Source of the DNA: Reinekea marinisedimentorum
GTDB lineage: Bacteria; Pseudomonadota; Gammaproteobacteria; Pseudomonadales; Natronospirillaceae
DNA: 64,000 nt
NCBI RefSeq assembly: GCF_004341165.1
Contig: NZ_SLZR01000003.1
Coordinates: 310,001 to 374,000, forward strand
Direction: 5' to 3'
The notes beneath the pieces are model-generated. The model had not been told where the DNA came from and searched no databases. It was given only the letters and a program-made list of their open reading frames with translations. The translations under genes were made by a program, and so were the position numbers. This document shows, in pieces, positions 55,884-63,140 of this stretch (position 1 is its first letter; the number at the start of each line of letters is the position of its first letter).

Positions 55884-56621
55884 CTGCCGCACCGACATTG
55901 CAATGCACATAAAGATAACGATCGGCCGGATTAACTTCGCGCCCCCCCAATAAATTGAGTGCGCTCCAAGCACCGCGCCAAGCATCTGCCCGACCATCAT
56001 CACTACGCCGATCAGCCAGATCACCTGGCCGCCAGCTGCAAAGAGCAGCAAAGACGTAATGTTGGAAACAAAGTTCAAAGGTTTGGCAACGACAGTCGCC
56101 TCGATCAGCTTTTTACCGCGCAATGCCACCTGACTGGCCGCGAAGAAAGACCCCGTTCCCGGGCCAAAGAAACCATCGTAAAAGCCGATAACCGGAACAA
56201 CATAGCGGGCCCAGGTTTTTTCCTGCATCTTAGGTACGCCCTCTTCAGCACCGACAGCAGGCACCAGCCAAAAATAGCCGGCTATAGACAGCAACAACAC
56301 CGGAACAAACCACTGCAGCCAGTCGGTATTAATCTGCTGGATCAACCAGGTTCCGGTCAACGCACCAATGGCGGTATAGAACATCAGCACCGGAAGCTTA
56401 CGAACGCTTAACTTCCTTTTAACAATCAGTGTCATCGTCGCGGTGAGAGTCCCCACAAACCCCTGGCACTTATTGGTTGCCAAAGCCTGAACCGGCGTTA
56501 AACCACAAAACAGTAAAACCGGTAAAACGATCAGGCCACCGCCACCGGCAAGGGTATCCACCCAGGCGGCGATAACAGCAACGATAAAAAGAAGACCCAG
56601 CAACTCAACAGTAATTTCCAT
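55866..56621 (-). CDS. TSUP (TauE/SafE) family permease, second copy in window
   Basis: This 251-residue membrane protein starts at ATG 56621, since AAGGAG is 5 nt upstream and overlaps the alternative GTG at 56627. It has about seven to eight helices, the family duplications AWVDTLAGGGGLIVLPVLLFCGLTPVQALATNKCQG and PVIGFYDGFFGPGTGSFFAASQVAL. This is the YfcA-like subgroup, distinct from the permease beside cysB, and the substrate is not inferable. It is convergent with fabR. Confidence 0.85.
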   Translation of the reverse strand: MEITVELLGLLFIVAVIAAWVDTLAGGGGLIVLPVLLFCGLTPVQALATNKCQGFVGTLTATMTLIVKRKLSVRKLPVLMFYTAIGALTGTWLIQQINTDWLQWFVPVLLLSIAGYFWLVPAVGAEEGVPKMQEKTWARYVVPVIGFYDGFFGPGTGSFFAASQVALRGKKLIEATVVAKPLNFVSNITSLLLFAAGGQVIWLIGVVMMVGQMLGAVLGAHSIYWGGAKLIRPIVIFMCIAMSVRQLWLIV

Positions 56622-56694
56622 ACGCACTCCTTGATACAGCTGCGTATGGTATCAGCGGAACTCTGTTCAGGCGACTGCCAGATACAGGCAGAAC

Positions 56695-58452
56695 TCAGGG
56701 CTCTGCCAGTGACGGCAACAAACCAACGGCGGTAAGGTCACCCCAGATGTCGGCCTGCTCGGCAGCAGAAGCGACATTAATCACAATCAGGTGATAGCGC
56801 TCGTCGGCATTAGACCAGTTTAGAGACGTCAGCACCGGCTGATCGTTGATCCTCTGGAAGGCATGAAACCACAGAACCTCTGCTGAACGCATGCGGCTGA
56901 GAATCGCCGAGACGGATTCACTGCGGTCAATTTCTACGCTGAACTCCTGTAACGGCTCAGCCAATTGGAAGTGATAGACATCGCCCATCGGCACAAATGC
57001 CTTGGACACCGGCTCTGCAACGTAACCGGCAGATTCCAACCACGCCTGCCATTCATCCGCGTGCTGCTCACTGGCAAAGCCGGTGAAGCTCAGCCACGCC
57101 TCCTGCTTGCCTTCATCCCAGACAAGATTAAGCCGCTCCGGCGCCTTCTGGTGCCCGGAAGAAGACAGAACTGATTTGAATTCACGGCCGGAAAGCAGAG
57201 ATTCCAGTGACGACTGACTCATAGGCCCCATCTGATAGGTAATGCCAATGCTCATAGCACCCGACTCATTCACCTGATTCTGTGCAGCCTGCATGGCCTG
57301 CAGCTCCTGCTGGTAGGCTTCTTTTTCCGCAATCAGCTGATCGCTATCAGCGCTCTCTGCAGCTGACTTAGTACTGTCATCCGGCAACGAGTTCATGCGC
57401 CGAATTTCTTCTTCGCTGTAAAGAGGCTGCTGTTCCACTTCAACATCGACCAGTTTGACGCTGGCATTACTCTGCCGATCACCACCATTGATCACCTTGC
57501 GCATACGGGCATTGAGTGCGTTCTTTTTCAGCTCATGCTGCCAGTAGGCCAGCTTGTCTAATGTCTCTATCTCACCAATGTACAATCCCACCGGGCCGTT
57601 TTCTTCTGTCTGCGACAGGAACACCGCCAGTGGCTCACGCTGATAGGCGTAGGAATTAAAGAACTGCCTCAAGCCCCGGTATTCCAGCCCACGAATGGCT
57701 TGCTGCATATTGCTGAACTCGCCTAACTGCAGGGTGTATGGCCCGGCCGGAAAACATTTACACAGTTCAGAAAAAGCAACGATAGGTGGTAATGACTCTG
57801 ACATATGGCCGGGAATATACTTGGGCACACCGGCATTAATGGTCGTTGGCGGATTTTCTCTCAGTATCCGCGCCTGTTCAGCGGCCTCGGCCTGTTCGGC
57901 CAACCGCAATGCCCGCTCTTTTTCGGCCGGGCTCTGACCAAACATCATTCTGATGCCGTAGCGCCAACGCAGGTGAAATGGCACCTCGGCATTGATCCAT
58001 CCCTGATAACCCGCTTCAACGAAGGCTCTGAAGTTACTGTATATCGGCGCACTTAAACCCACACCCAGCTGGTAACCGGTCTGGTAGCGAGCAATAACCT
58101 CACTGCCCTCGTAGTCGACTTCAGTGAGAGACATCACTGTGCTGCCTTTAAACTGCATCCGGATACCCTGATCACCCACCTGATAGATCATTCCGGCCTC
58201 AAGCTGCCTCATCTCATGGCTGATAGAGGCATCCAGCGCTTCATACTCAATCTCATCCAGATATTCATAGCCGAAATCGAACCCCAGCCCCTCAGCTCCA
58301 ATAATTTGGTAGTGGCTTGCCAGGCCCAGGCCTTCTGACTGAGTGGTCGTGCTGATACCTATATCCACCGCGCCCTGGGCACCCAGCACAGTAACCGGCA
58401 GGAACAAGAAAGCACTAAGCAGAGCTTTATTAAACTTTCTCAACTGAAGCAT
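56695..58452 (-). CDS. Unrecognised 585-residue envelope protein: barrel-like N-terminus and SPOR-like segments
   Basis: I do not recognise this protein. A signal peptide (residues 1-26, MLQLRKFNKALLSAFLFLPV...GAQG) precedes alternating amphipathic strands at about 27-172 that resemble a small outer-membrane barrel (GLASHYQIIGAEGLGFDFGYEYL; HLRWRYGIRMMFGQ). A charged helix at 174-200 follows. At about 230-320, GPYTLQLGEFSNMQQAIRGLEYRG looks like a SPOR-type peptidoglycan-binding fold, and a second such segment lies near 435-490 (EAWLSFTGFASEQHADEWQAWLESAGYV). A Gln/Ala-rich helix (about 360-395) separates them. The layout suggests an outer membrane to cell wall linker. It stands alone. Confidence 0.6.
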   Translation of the reverse strand: MLQLRKFNKALLSAFLFLPVTVLGAQGAVDIGISTTTQSEGLGLASHYQIIGAEGLGFDFGYEYLDEIEYEALDASISHEMRQLEAGMIYQVGDQGIRMQFKGSTVMSLTEVDYEGSEVIARYQTGYQLGVGLSAPIYSNFRAFVEAGYQGWINAEVPFHLRWRYGIRMMFGQSPAEKERALRLAEQAEAAEQARILRENPPTTINAGVPKYIPGHMSESLPPIVAFSELCKCFPAGPYTLQLGEFSNMQQAIRGLEYRGLRQFFNSYAYQREPLAVFLSQTEENGPVGLYIGEIETLDKLAYWQHELKKNALNARMRKVINGGDRQSNASVKLVDVEVEQQPLYSEEEIRRMNSLPDDSTKSAAESADSDQLIAEKEAYQQELQAMQAAQNQVNESGAMSIGITYQMGPMSQSSLESLLSGREFKSVLSSSGHQKAPERLNLVWDEGKQEAWLSFTGFASEQHADEWQAWLESAGYVAEPVSKAFVPMGDVYHFQLAEPLQEFSVEIDRSESVSAILSRMRSAEVLWFHAFQRINDQPVLTSLNWSNADERYHLIVINVASAAEQADIWGDLTAVGLLPSLAEP

Positions 58453-58569
58453 ATTAACGATTCCGAGCTATCTCAGAAGTATTATCGCCCGGCAGTTTGA
58501 AATATTTAGGTTTTTATCGGGTTTCGGGAAATAAGGAGAGAGGATGATTGAAATAGACTGGTCTGAGAC

Positions 58570-58599
58570 AAAAAACACCGACTACGCTTGCCGGTGTTT
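58570..58599 (-). terminator. Terminator of the small orphan gene
   Basis: On the minus strand AAACACCG and CGGTGTTT form an 8-bp stem around an 11-nt loop, followed by six T residues (58570-58575 overlap the stem). Two smaller hairpins (58611-58630 and about 58631-58643) lie between it and the gene. Confidence 0.78.
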
Positions 58600-58661
58600 A
58601 AATATTGATTGAAAAGCTTTAACGCTTTTCGCACAGATTGTGCAGATGGATAAGTATGGAA

Positions 58662-58832
58662 TCAGTTATTACTTAGAATTGCCACACCCTGTACCGTAAC
58701 TTCTTCTGAAGTGTCCGTTCGCCATGTTTGTTTGTTAGAGATCGTCTGAGCCTGGCGATTTGATTTGTTGCTGTCATTTACAACTTTAACAAATGCGGTT
58801 AAGGACGGTCGGTCGGGTTCGTTTCGTTCCAT
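58662..58832 (-). CDS. Orphan small protein, 56 residues
   Basis: I do not recognise this protein. The ATG at 58832 has GAGGA 7 nt upstream; a frame start 21 nt earlier has none. The sequence is hydrophilic, rich in Asn, Ser and Thr (VVNDSNKSNRQAQTISN), without Cys, a membrane segment or a signal peptide, and ends VTVQGVAILSNN. It is followed by a structured 3' region and a Rho-independent terminator on the same strand, and has an AT-rich 5' region with a repeated 16-nt motif, so it looks like an independent transcription unit. No biosynthetic or toxin partner gene is adjacent. Confidence 0.55.
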   Translation of the reverse strand: MERNEPDRPSLTAFVKVVNDSNKSNRQAQTISNKQTWRTDTSEEVTVQGVAILSNN

Positions 58833-59179
58833 TAGTGATTCCTCGATATACAAAAATAAAATACAAAATTGACTGATGAAAAATTAGATCGGTCAGTTCA
58901 ACTATACGACAGTGTGTGATCAAAAATTAGACGGCTCTTTTTAAAACATTTATGAGCCAAACGAATCAATGAATCTATGCACCAGGTTGGTTGCGGCTGC
59001 TCAAATCCGGTTCAATAACTCAGGCCATTTCCTAGCGTTATTCAACTGGTGCAAAGGATACCAAAACCCAGCAGGAATCATATGATTCAGGGCATCTATA
59101 CATAAAGTTTAAAGAAGAAAATAGAACTTTTAGCTAACTAACCCCTTGTCTTTGACAGGGGGTTAAATTAGACGCTGAA
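58833..59179. other. 347-nt AT-rich intergenic region between the orphan small gene and the riboflavin-type permease
   Basis: It contains the near-exact direct repeat TGATGAAAAATTAGAT (58874-58889) and TGATCAAAAATTAGAC (58917-58932), 43 nt apart and upstream of the small gene, a possible binding site. A 25-nt hairpin (59140-59164) near its right end belongs to the permease gene. No other gene is supportable. Confidence 0.5.
59140..59164 (-). terminator. Hairpin after the riboflavin-type permease gene
   Basis: AACCCC-T-TGTC (59140-59150) pairs with GACA-G-GGGGTT (59154-59164), including one G-T pair, around TTT. It starts 15 nt after the permease stop on the minus strand. The downstream sequence is AT-rich but has no long T run. 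Confidence 0.6.
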
Positions 59180-60124
59180 TTAGCTGACGATAGACTGACG
59201 TTTTGTAAACTTCTGCTGCGCAGTCAGCGCATCAAAATGAACCGCAAAGCTCGCCAGAACCAGAATTACCCCGCCGGCAATTTGCAGTGGTGCAAGGGTG
59301 ATTCCCAGAACCGCCCAGTTGATAATTCCAGCCATAACCGGAAACGCCATTTCCGCTAATGCACTGTGTTTGGAATCGACCTTCTTCAAGCCCTGATAAT
59401 AAAGCAGCATCCCCAACGCGCCAGACATTAAAACCATCAGCAGAATTTTTCCGGCAAAGCCGACATTGACGGCTTGCTCAAATGGCAGCCCGGAAAACAG
59501 AAATGGCATCAGTACAACCAAGCCAACGGTAAACCGGCCATTCATAATTTGCCCGCTGCTGTAACCTTTCAATGCCAGCTTTTTACCGAAGACCGTACTG
59601 GCACCCCAGCTTATAACAGCAATAAAGGTAAAGCCGTAACCGATCAACCGGGTTAGCAATTCCGGTGAGTAATGCCAGCCGTTACTTGAGAGCAGCGCAA
59701 CGATATCGGCATACATCAGCATAAAGCTGCCGCTGAATGCCAGCAGCACACAGAGCAGATACCCCAGGTTGAGCTTTTCTTTCAACAACAGAGCCGCCAG
59801 ACTGATGGCCACAACCGGCTGCAGCTTCTGCAGCAAAATAACCAGAGTTGGGTTCATGTAAGAAAACGCCTGGGTAAAGGCGAGCGTTCCTATAGCAGAC
59901 CCCAAACCACCAATCACCAGCAGAGAAGGTATATCCTTGCGGGAAAAACCCCACAGCTTTTGCCGCGTGATCAGCAGCCAGCACCACAGGCCTGCAACCA
60001 GAATCAGATGTTCTACAAACACGATCTGAATTGCGGCAAGGCCGGCATTAAGCAATGGATAGCGAATGAGCGTATCTAGCGCCCAGAAAAAGGTAGCAAA
60101 AATAATAAAAACAGTACCTGTCAC
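59180..60124 (-). CDS. ribN: EamA/DMT-family permease under an FMN riboswitch, probable riboflavin importer
   Basis: This 314-residue drug/metabolite transporter has ten predicted helices and two EamA repeats (FIIFATFFWALDTLIRYPLL; FTFIAVISWGASTVFGKKLAL). The start is GTG at 60124, with GAGGA 7 nt upstream. The family alone gives no substrate, but the leader is a full FMN riboswitch, which in bacteria controls riboflavin synthesis and uptake genes. RibN-type importers belong to the DMT superfamily, so riboflavin uptake is the best inference. A demand for flavin is plausible, since Na+-NQR carries several covalent or bound flavins. Confidence 0.8.
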   Translation of the reverse strand: MTGTVFIIFATFFWALDTLIRYPLLNAGLAAIQIVFVEHLILVAGLWCWLLITRQKLWGFSRKDIPSLLVIGGLGSAIGTLAFTQAFSYMNPTLVILLQKLQPVVAISLAALLLKEKLNLGYLLCVLLAFSGSFMLMYADIVALLSSNGWHYSPELLTRLIGYGFTFIAVISWGASTVFGKKLALKGYSSGQIMNGRFTVGLVVLMPFLFSGLPFEQAVNVGFAGKILLMVLMSGALGMLLYYQGLKKVDSKHSALAEMAFPVMAGIINWAVLGITLAPLQIAGGVILVLASFAVHFDALTAQQKFTKRQSIVS

Positions 60125-60267
60125 AATTGTGTCCTCAAAAAATTTACAAGGGTGACAGAGCTTCTTTGGAAGGATTGAAAATATCAGCAGCGTAGACCGA
60201 CGAAACCATGCCTAACGAGTCATTACGACAACATTAAAAGCCGGGCCGAATAAGGCACATCAATTTT

Positions 60268-60431
60268 CGACTTCTTCCGTCCGGACTGTAACCGTCGGCT
60301 CAGGAATTCAACCTGATCTGCTGACCTTACACCTACTATATATAGGTGAAGCGCTCGTGGGCTTCTGCATGGTTTTGTGTCAACCGGGTGCAGTTACCAC
60401 CGGTGGGGAATTTCGCCCCGCCCTGAAGTCG
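60268..60431 (-). promoter_or_regulatory. FMN riboswitch (RFN element)
   Basis: The minus strand shows the conserved RFN blocks in order: CTTCAGGGCGGGGCGAAATT, CCCCACCGGTGGTAA, AGCCCACGAGCG, a variable stem-loop (TTCACCTATATATAGTAGGTG), then TCAGCAGATCAGGTTGAATT and CCTGAGCCGACGGTTACAGT with CCGGA. Stem P1 closes with CGACTTC (60425-60431) and GAAGTCG (60268-60274). Binding of FMN would lower expression of the downstream permease. About 143 nt separate the aptamer from the start codon; I see no unmistakable terminator there, so translational or Rho-dependent control is possible. Confidence 0.96.
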
Positions 60432-60637
60432 AGATAAATCATACCTTTCAAATAGAAAAATAAAAGTGACATAGATACTAATGCTTGTAATTTAGCTAAC
60501 TAAAACTAAAATTCCGCCTCCAAAAAAATAGCCTGAGCTGCTCAGGTGTATTTGTAGTTTCAACCCTTAATGCTAAAGTTAGCGGATTATTTAAACACCC
60601 TTTGCGCCTGGTCGCGCGTTATCCTGGAAGGAAGAAA

Positions 60638-61834
60638 ATGGCAAAAGTAATGATTATCGGCGCCGGTGGCGTAGGAAATGTAGTTGCTCACAAGGTTGCG
60701 CAACTTTCATCTGTCTTTACTGAAATTGTTCTGGCAAGCCGTACATTGGCCAAGTGCGATGCAATTGCCGCTTCTATCGATCACCCGATAAGAACTGTTG
60801 CAGTAGATGCCGATAACGTGGAAGAGCTGACTGCCCTGCTTAAACAAGAGCAGCCAGAGCTGGTGATCAATGTTGCCCTTCCGTATCAGGATCTGAGCAT
60901 TATGGATGCGTGCCTGGCCGCAGGTGTTCACTACATGGATACCGCCAACTACGAGCCACCAGAAACGGCAAAGTTTGAATACAGCTGGCAGTGGGCCTAC
61001 CAGGAACGCTTCGAGAAGGCCGGCTTAACAGCATTGCTGGGCAGTGGCTTCGACCCGGGTGCCACTAACATGTTCACAGCCTACCTGGCCAAGCATTACT
61101 TCGATGAAATCCACGAGCTGGACATCATCGACGTCAATGGCGGCGACCACGGCTATCCGTTTGCCACCAACTTCAACCCGGAGATCAACATTCGCGAAGT
61201 AACCGCCGAATGCCGTCACTGGGAAGGTGGTCAGTTCGTTACAACCGATGCCATGTCTGAAAAGGCGGAGTTCACCTGCCCGGATGAAGTTGGCACCTAC
61301 AATATTTACCGCATGTACCATGAGGAACTGGAATCGCTTACTAAGCACTTCCCAAGCCTGAAACGTGCTCAGTTCTGGATGAGCTTCGGCGACAGCTACC
61401 TGAAGCACCTTGAAGTACTGCAAAATGTGGGCATGACGGGTATTGAACCGGTCAACTTCAATGGCACAGAGATCATTCCGATCCAGTTCCTGCGTCAACT
61501 GCTGCCAGAACCGGCAACGCTTGGCCCGCGTACTCATGGTAAAACCTGCATTGGTTGCGTCGTCACCGGCGTTAAAGATGGCGAACAGAAAACCATGTAC
61601 TTGTATCAGGTAAAAGACCACCAGGATTGCTACAAAGAAGTGCAGTCACAGGCCATTTCCTACACCACCGGTGTTCCTGCCATGATCGGCGCTAAGATGA
61701 TCGTGGAAGGTCACTGGAAGAAGCCTGGCGTTTGGAACATGGAACAAATGGACCCGGATCTGTTCATGGAAGACATGAACAAATATGGCCTGCCATGGAA
61801 CGTTATTGAGTTGAAAGACTTCAAACTCAACTGA
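60638..61834 (+). CDS. Carboxynorspermidine dehydrogenase (saccharopine dehydrogenase family)
   Basis: This 398-residue protein starts at ATG 60638 (MAKVMIIGAGGVGNVVAHKV), with AAGGAAG upstream. The Rossmann motif GAGGVGNVVAHK binds NADPH; LGSGFDPGATNMFTAYLAKHYFD and GGDHGYPFATNFNPEINIREV are typical of the CANSDH group. It reductively condenses aspartate semialdehyde with 1,3-diaminopropane or putrescine to carboxynorspermidine or carboxyspermidine. The next gene is the matching decarboxylase, so the call is well supported. A general saccharopine dehydrogenase is the alternative. Confidence 0.9.
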   Translation: MAKVMIIGAGGVGNVVAHKVAQLSSVFTEIVLASRTLAKCDAIAASIDHPIRTVAVDADNVEELTALLKQEQPELVINVALPYQDLSIMDACLAAGVHYMDTANYEPPETAKFEYSWQWAYQERFEKAGLTALLGSGFDPGATNMFTAYLAKHYFDEIHELDIIDVNGGDHGYPFATNFNPEINIREVTAECRHWEGGQFVTTDAMSEKAEFTCPDEVGTYNIYRMYHEELESLTKHFPSLKRAQFWMSFGDSYLKHLEVLQNVGMTGIEPVNFNGTEIIPIQFLRQLLPEPATLGPRTHGKTCIGCVVTGVKDGEQKTMYLYQVKDHQDCYKEVQSQAISYTTGVPAMIGAKMIVEGHWKKPGVWNMEQMDPDLFMEDMNKYGLPWNVIELKDFKLN

Positions 61835-61846
61835 TCCTGTAAATCC

Positions 61847-61874
61847 GTCACCGGCAAGGGCTCTTGCCGGTGAC
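61847..61874 (+). other. Strong intercistronic hairpin between the two carboxynorspermidine genes
   Basis: GTCACCGGCAAG (61847-61858) pairs perfectly over 12 bp with CTTGCCGGTGAC (61863-61874) around GGCT. No T run follows, so it is more likely a processing or stability element, or a partial terminator, than a full stop between these functionally linked genes. Confidence 0.7.
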
Positions 61875-61935
61875 TCTCACCTGCTCTGCCATCCCCAATA
61901 CGCTCACTACCTTTTTCATTTTCAGGGTCTACCTA

Positions 61936-63102
61936 ATGCAATTTACTGATTTCAAAAAGCTCGATCTTTCTCAATTGCCCTCCCCTTGCTTTGTCGTTGA
62001 TGAAGTTGCGGTTGAACGTAATCTGAAAATCCTGAATGACGTTGCGTATCGCAGCGGTGCAAAAGTACTGGCGGCACTGAAGGCTTTCTCTATGTGGCAT
62101 TTCGGTGAATTGACCGGCAAATATCTTTCCGGCACCTGCGCCAGTGGCCTGCATGAAGCAAAGCTGGGCAAAGAGTTTTACCCCGGTGAGGTGCACGTTT
62201 TTTCCGCCGCCTACCGCAAGGCAGACTTACAGCAACTGTTCCAGATTGCCGACCACATTCTGTTTAACAGCAGCGGGCAATGGAAAAAGTTTCAGCCTGA
62301 GATACAACAAGCGCTTCAGGCGCGCCCGGAGCTGGATTTTGGCCTCCGCCTGAACCCTGAGCATTCTGAGGGTGATGTCCCAATCTATGACCCCTGTGCG
62401 CCGGGCTCGCGGCTGGGTATTCCACTTTCGGAGTTGGATCAGAGTGCACTGGATGGCATTTCCGGTTTTCACTTCCATACCCTTTGCGAGCAGGGTTTTG
62501 AGCCACTGGAAAGAACACTCGACGCCGTTGAAGAAAAGTTCGGCCACCTGTTTCACAACATCAAATGGGTTAACTTTGGTGGCGGCCACCACATTACTGC
62601 GCCCGGCTATAACATCGATGGCCTGGTTGAGCGCATTAAAGCGTTCCGTAACAAGTATAATGTTGAGGTTTATCTGGAGCCCGGAGAGGCCGTAGCCATC
62701 GGTACCGGCGTTCTGGTGAGCGAAGTACTGGATATCACCTTCAATGCGCTACCGCAAGCGATTCTCGATACCTCCGCCACCTGCCACATGCCGGACACAC
62801 TGGAAATGCCCTATCGGGCTGATATTACCGGTGCCGGTGAAGCCAATGAGAAAGCGCACACCTATCGCTTGGGTGGCATGACCTGCCTGGCCGGCGATGT
62901 AATGGGAGACTACAGCTTTGATAAGCCGCTGGAAATTGGCCAGCGATTGACCTTTGAAGATATGTCTCACTACACCATGGTGAAAACATCCACATTCAAC
63001 GGCACACCGCTGCCGGCGCTGGCGGTATGGAACTCAGATACCGGCAAACTGGATGTTATTCGCGAATTTTCGTATCAGGATTTCAGAAACCGCCTTTCTT
63101 AA
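61936..63102 (+). CDS. nspC: Carboxynorspermidine decarboxylase
   Basis: This 388-residue protein starts at ATG 61936 (MQFTDFKKLDLSQLPSPCFVVDE). It is a PLP-dependent, alanine-racemase-fold decarboxylase. The Schiff-base Lys lies in AKVLAALKAFSMW; CASGLHEAKLG, GFHFHTLCEQGFEPLERTL, NFGGGHHITAPGYNID and YLEPGEAVAIGTG bind PLP and substrate, and ILDTSATCHMPDTLEMPYR contains the Cys of the dimer site. It releases norspermidine or spermidine from the carboxylated precursor, the alternative spermidine route found in Vibrio and others. Confidence 0.94.
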   Translation: MQFTDFKKLDLSQLPSPCFVVDEVAVERNLKILNDVAYRSGAKVLAALKAFSMWHFGELTGKYLSGTCASGLHEAKLGKEFYPGEVHVFSAAYRKADLQQLFQIADHILFNSSGQWKKFQPEIQQALQARPELDFGLRLNPEHSEGDVPIYDPCAPGSRLGIPLSELDQSALDGISGFHFHTLCEQGFEPLERTLDAVEEKFGHLFHNIKWVNFGGGHHITAPGYNIDGLVERIKAFRNKYNVEVYLEPGEAVAIGTGVLVSEVLDITFNALPQAILDTSATCHMPDTLEMPYRADITGAGEANEKAHTYRLGGMTCLAGDVMGDYSFDKPLEIGQRLTFEDMSHYTMVKTSTFNGTPLPALAVWNSDTGKLDVIREFSYQDFRNRLS

Positions 63103-63117
63103 CAGCACCCTGCCCTT

Positions 63118-63139
63118 GGGCTGCCCATCTGCGCAGCCC
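63118..63139. terminator. Hairpin between nspC and the ABC ATPase gene
   Basis: GGGCTGC (63118-63124) pairs with GCAGCCC (63133-63139) around an 8-nt loop, between convergent genes and 2 nt from the ATPase stop. There is little T run on either side. Confidence 0.5.
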
Positions 63140-63140
63140 A

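Noticed and set aside
60124-60267. A Rho-independent terminator as expression platform of the FMN riboswitch
   Set aside because: A GC-rich patch (GCCTTATTCGGCCCGGC) followed by TTTT occurs near 60236-60256 but does not form a convincing long stem, so I did not annotate a terminator.
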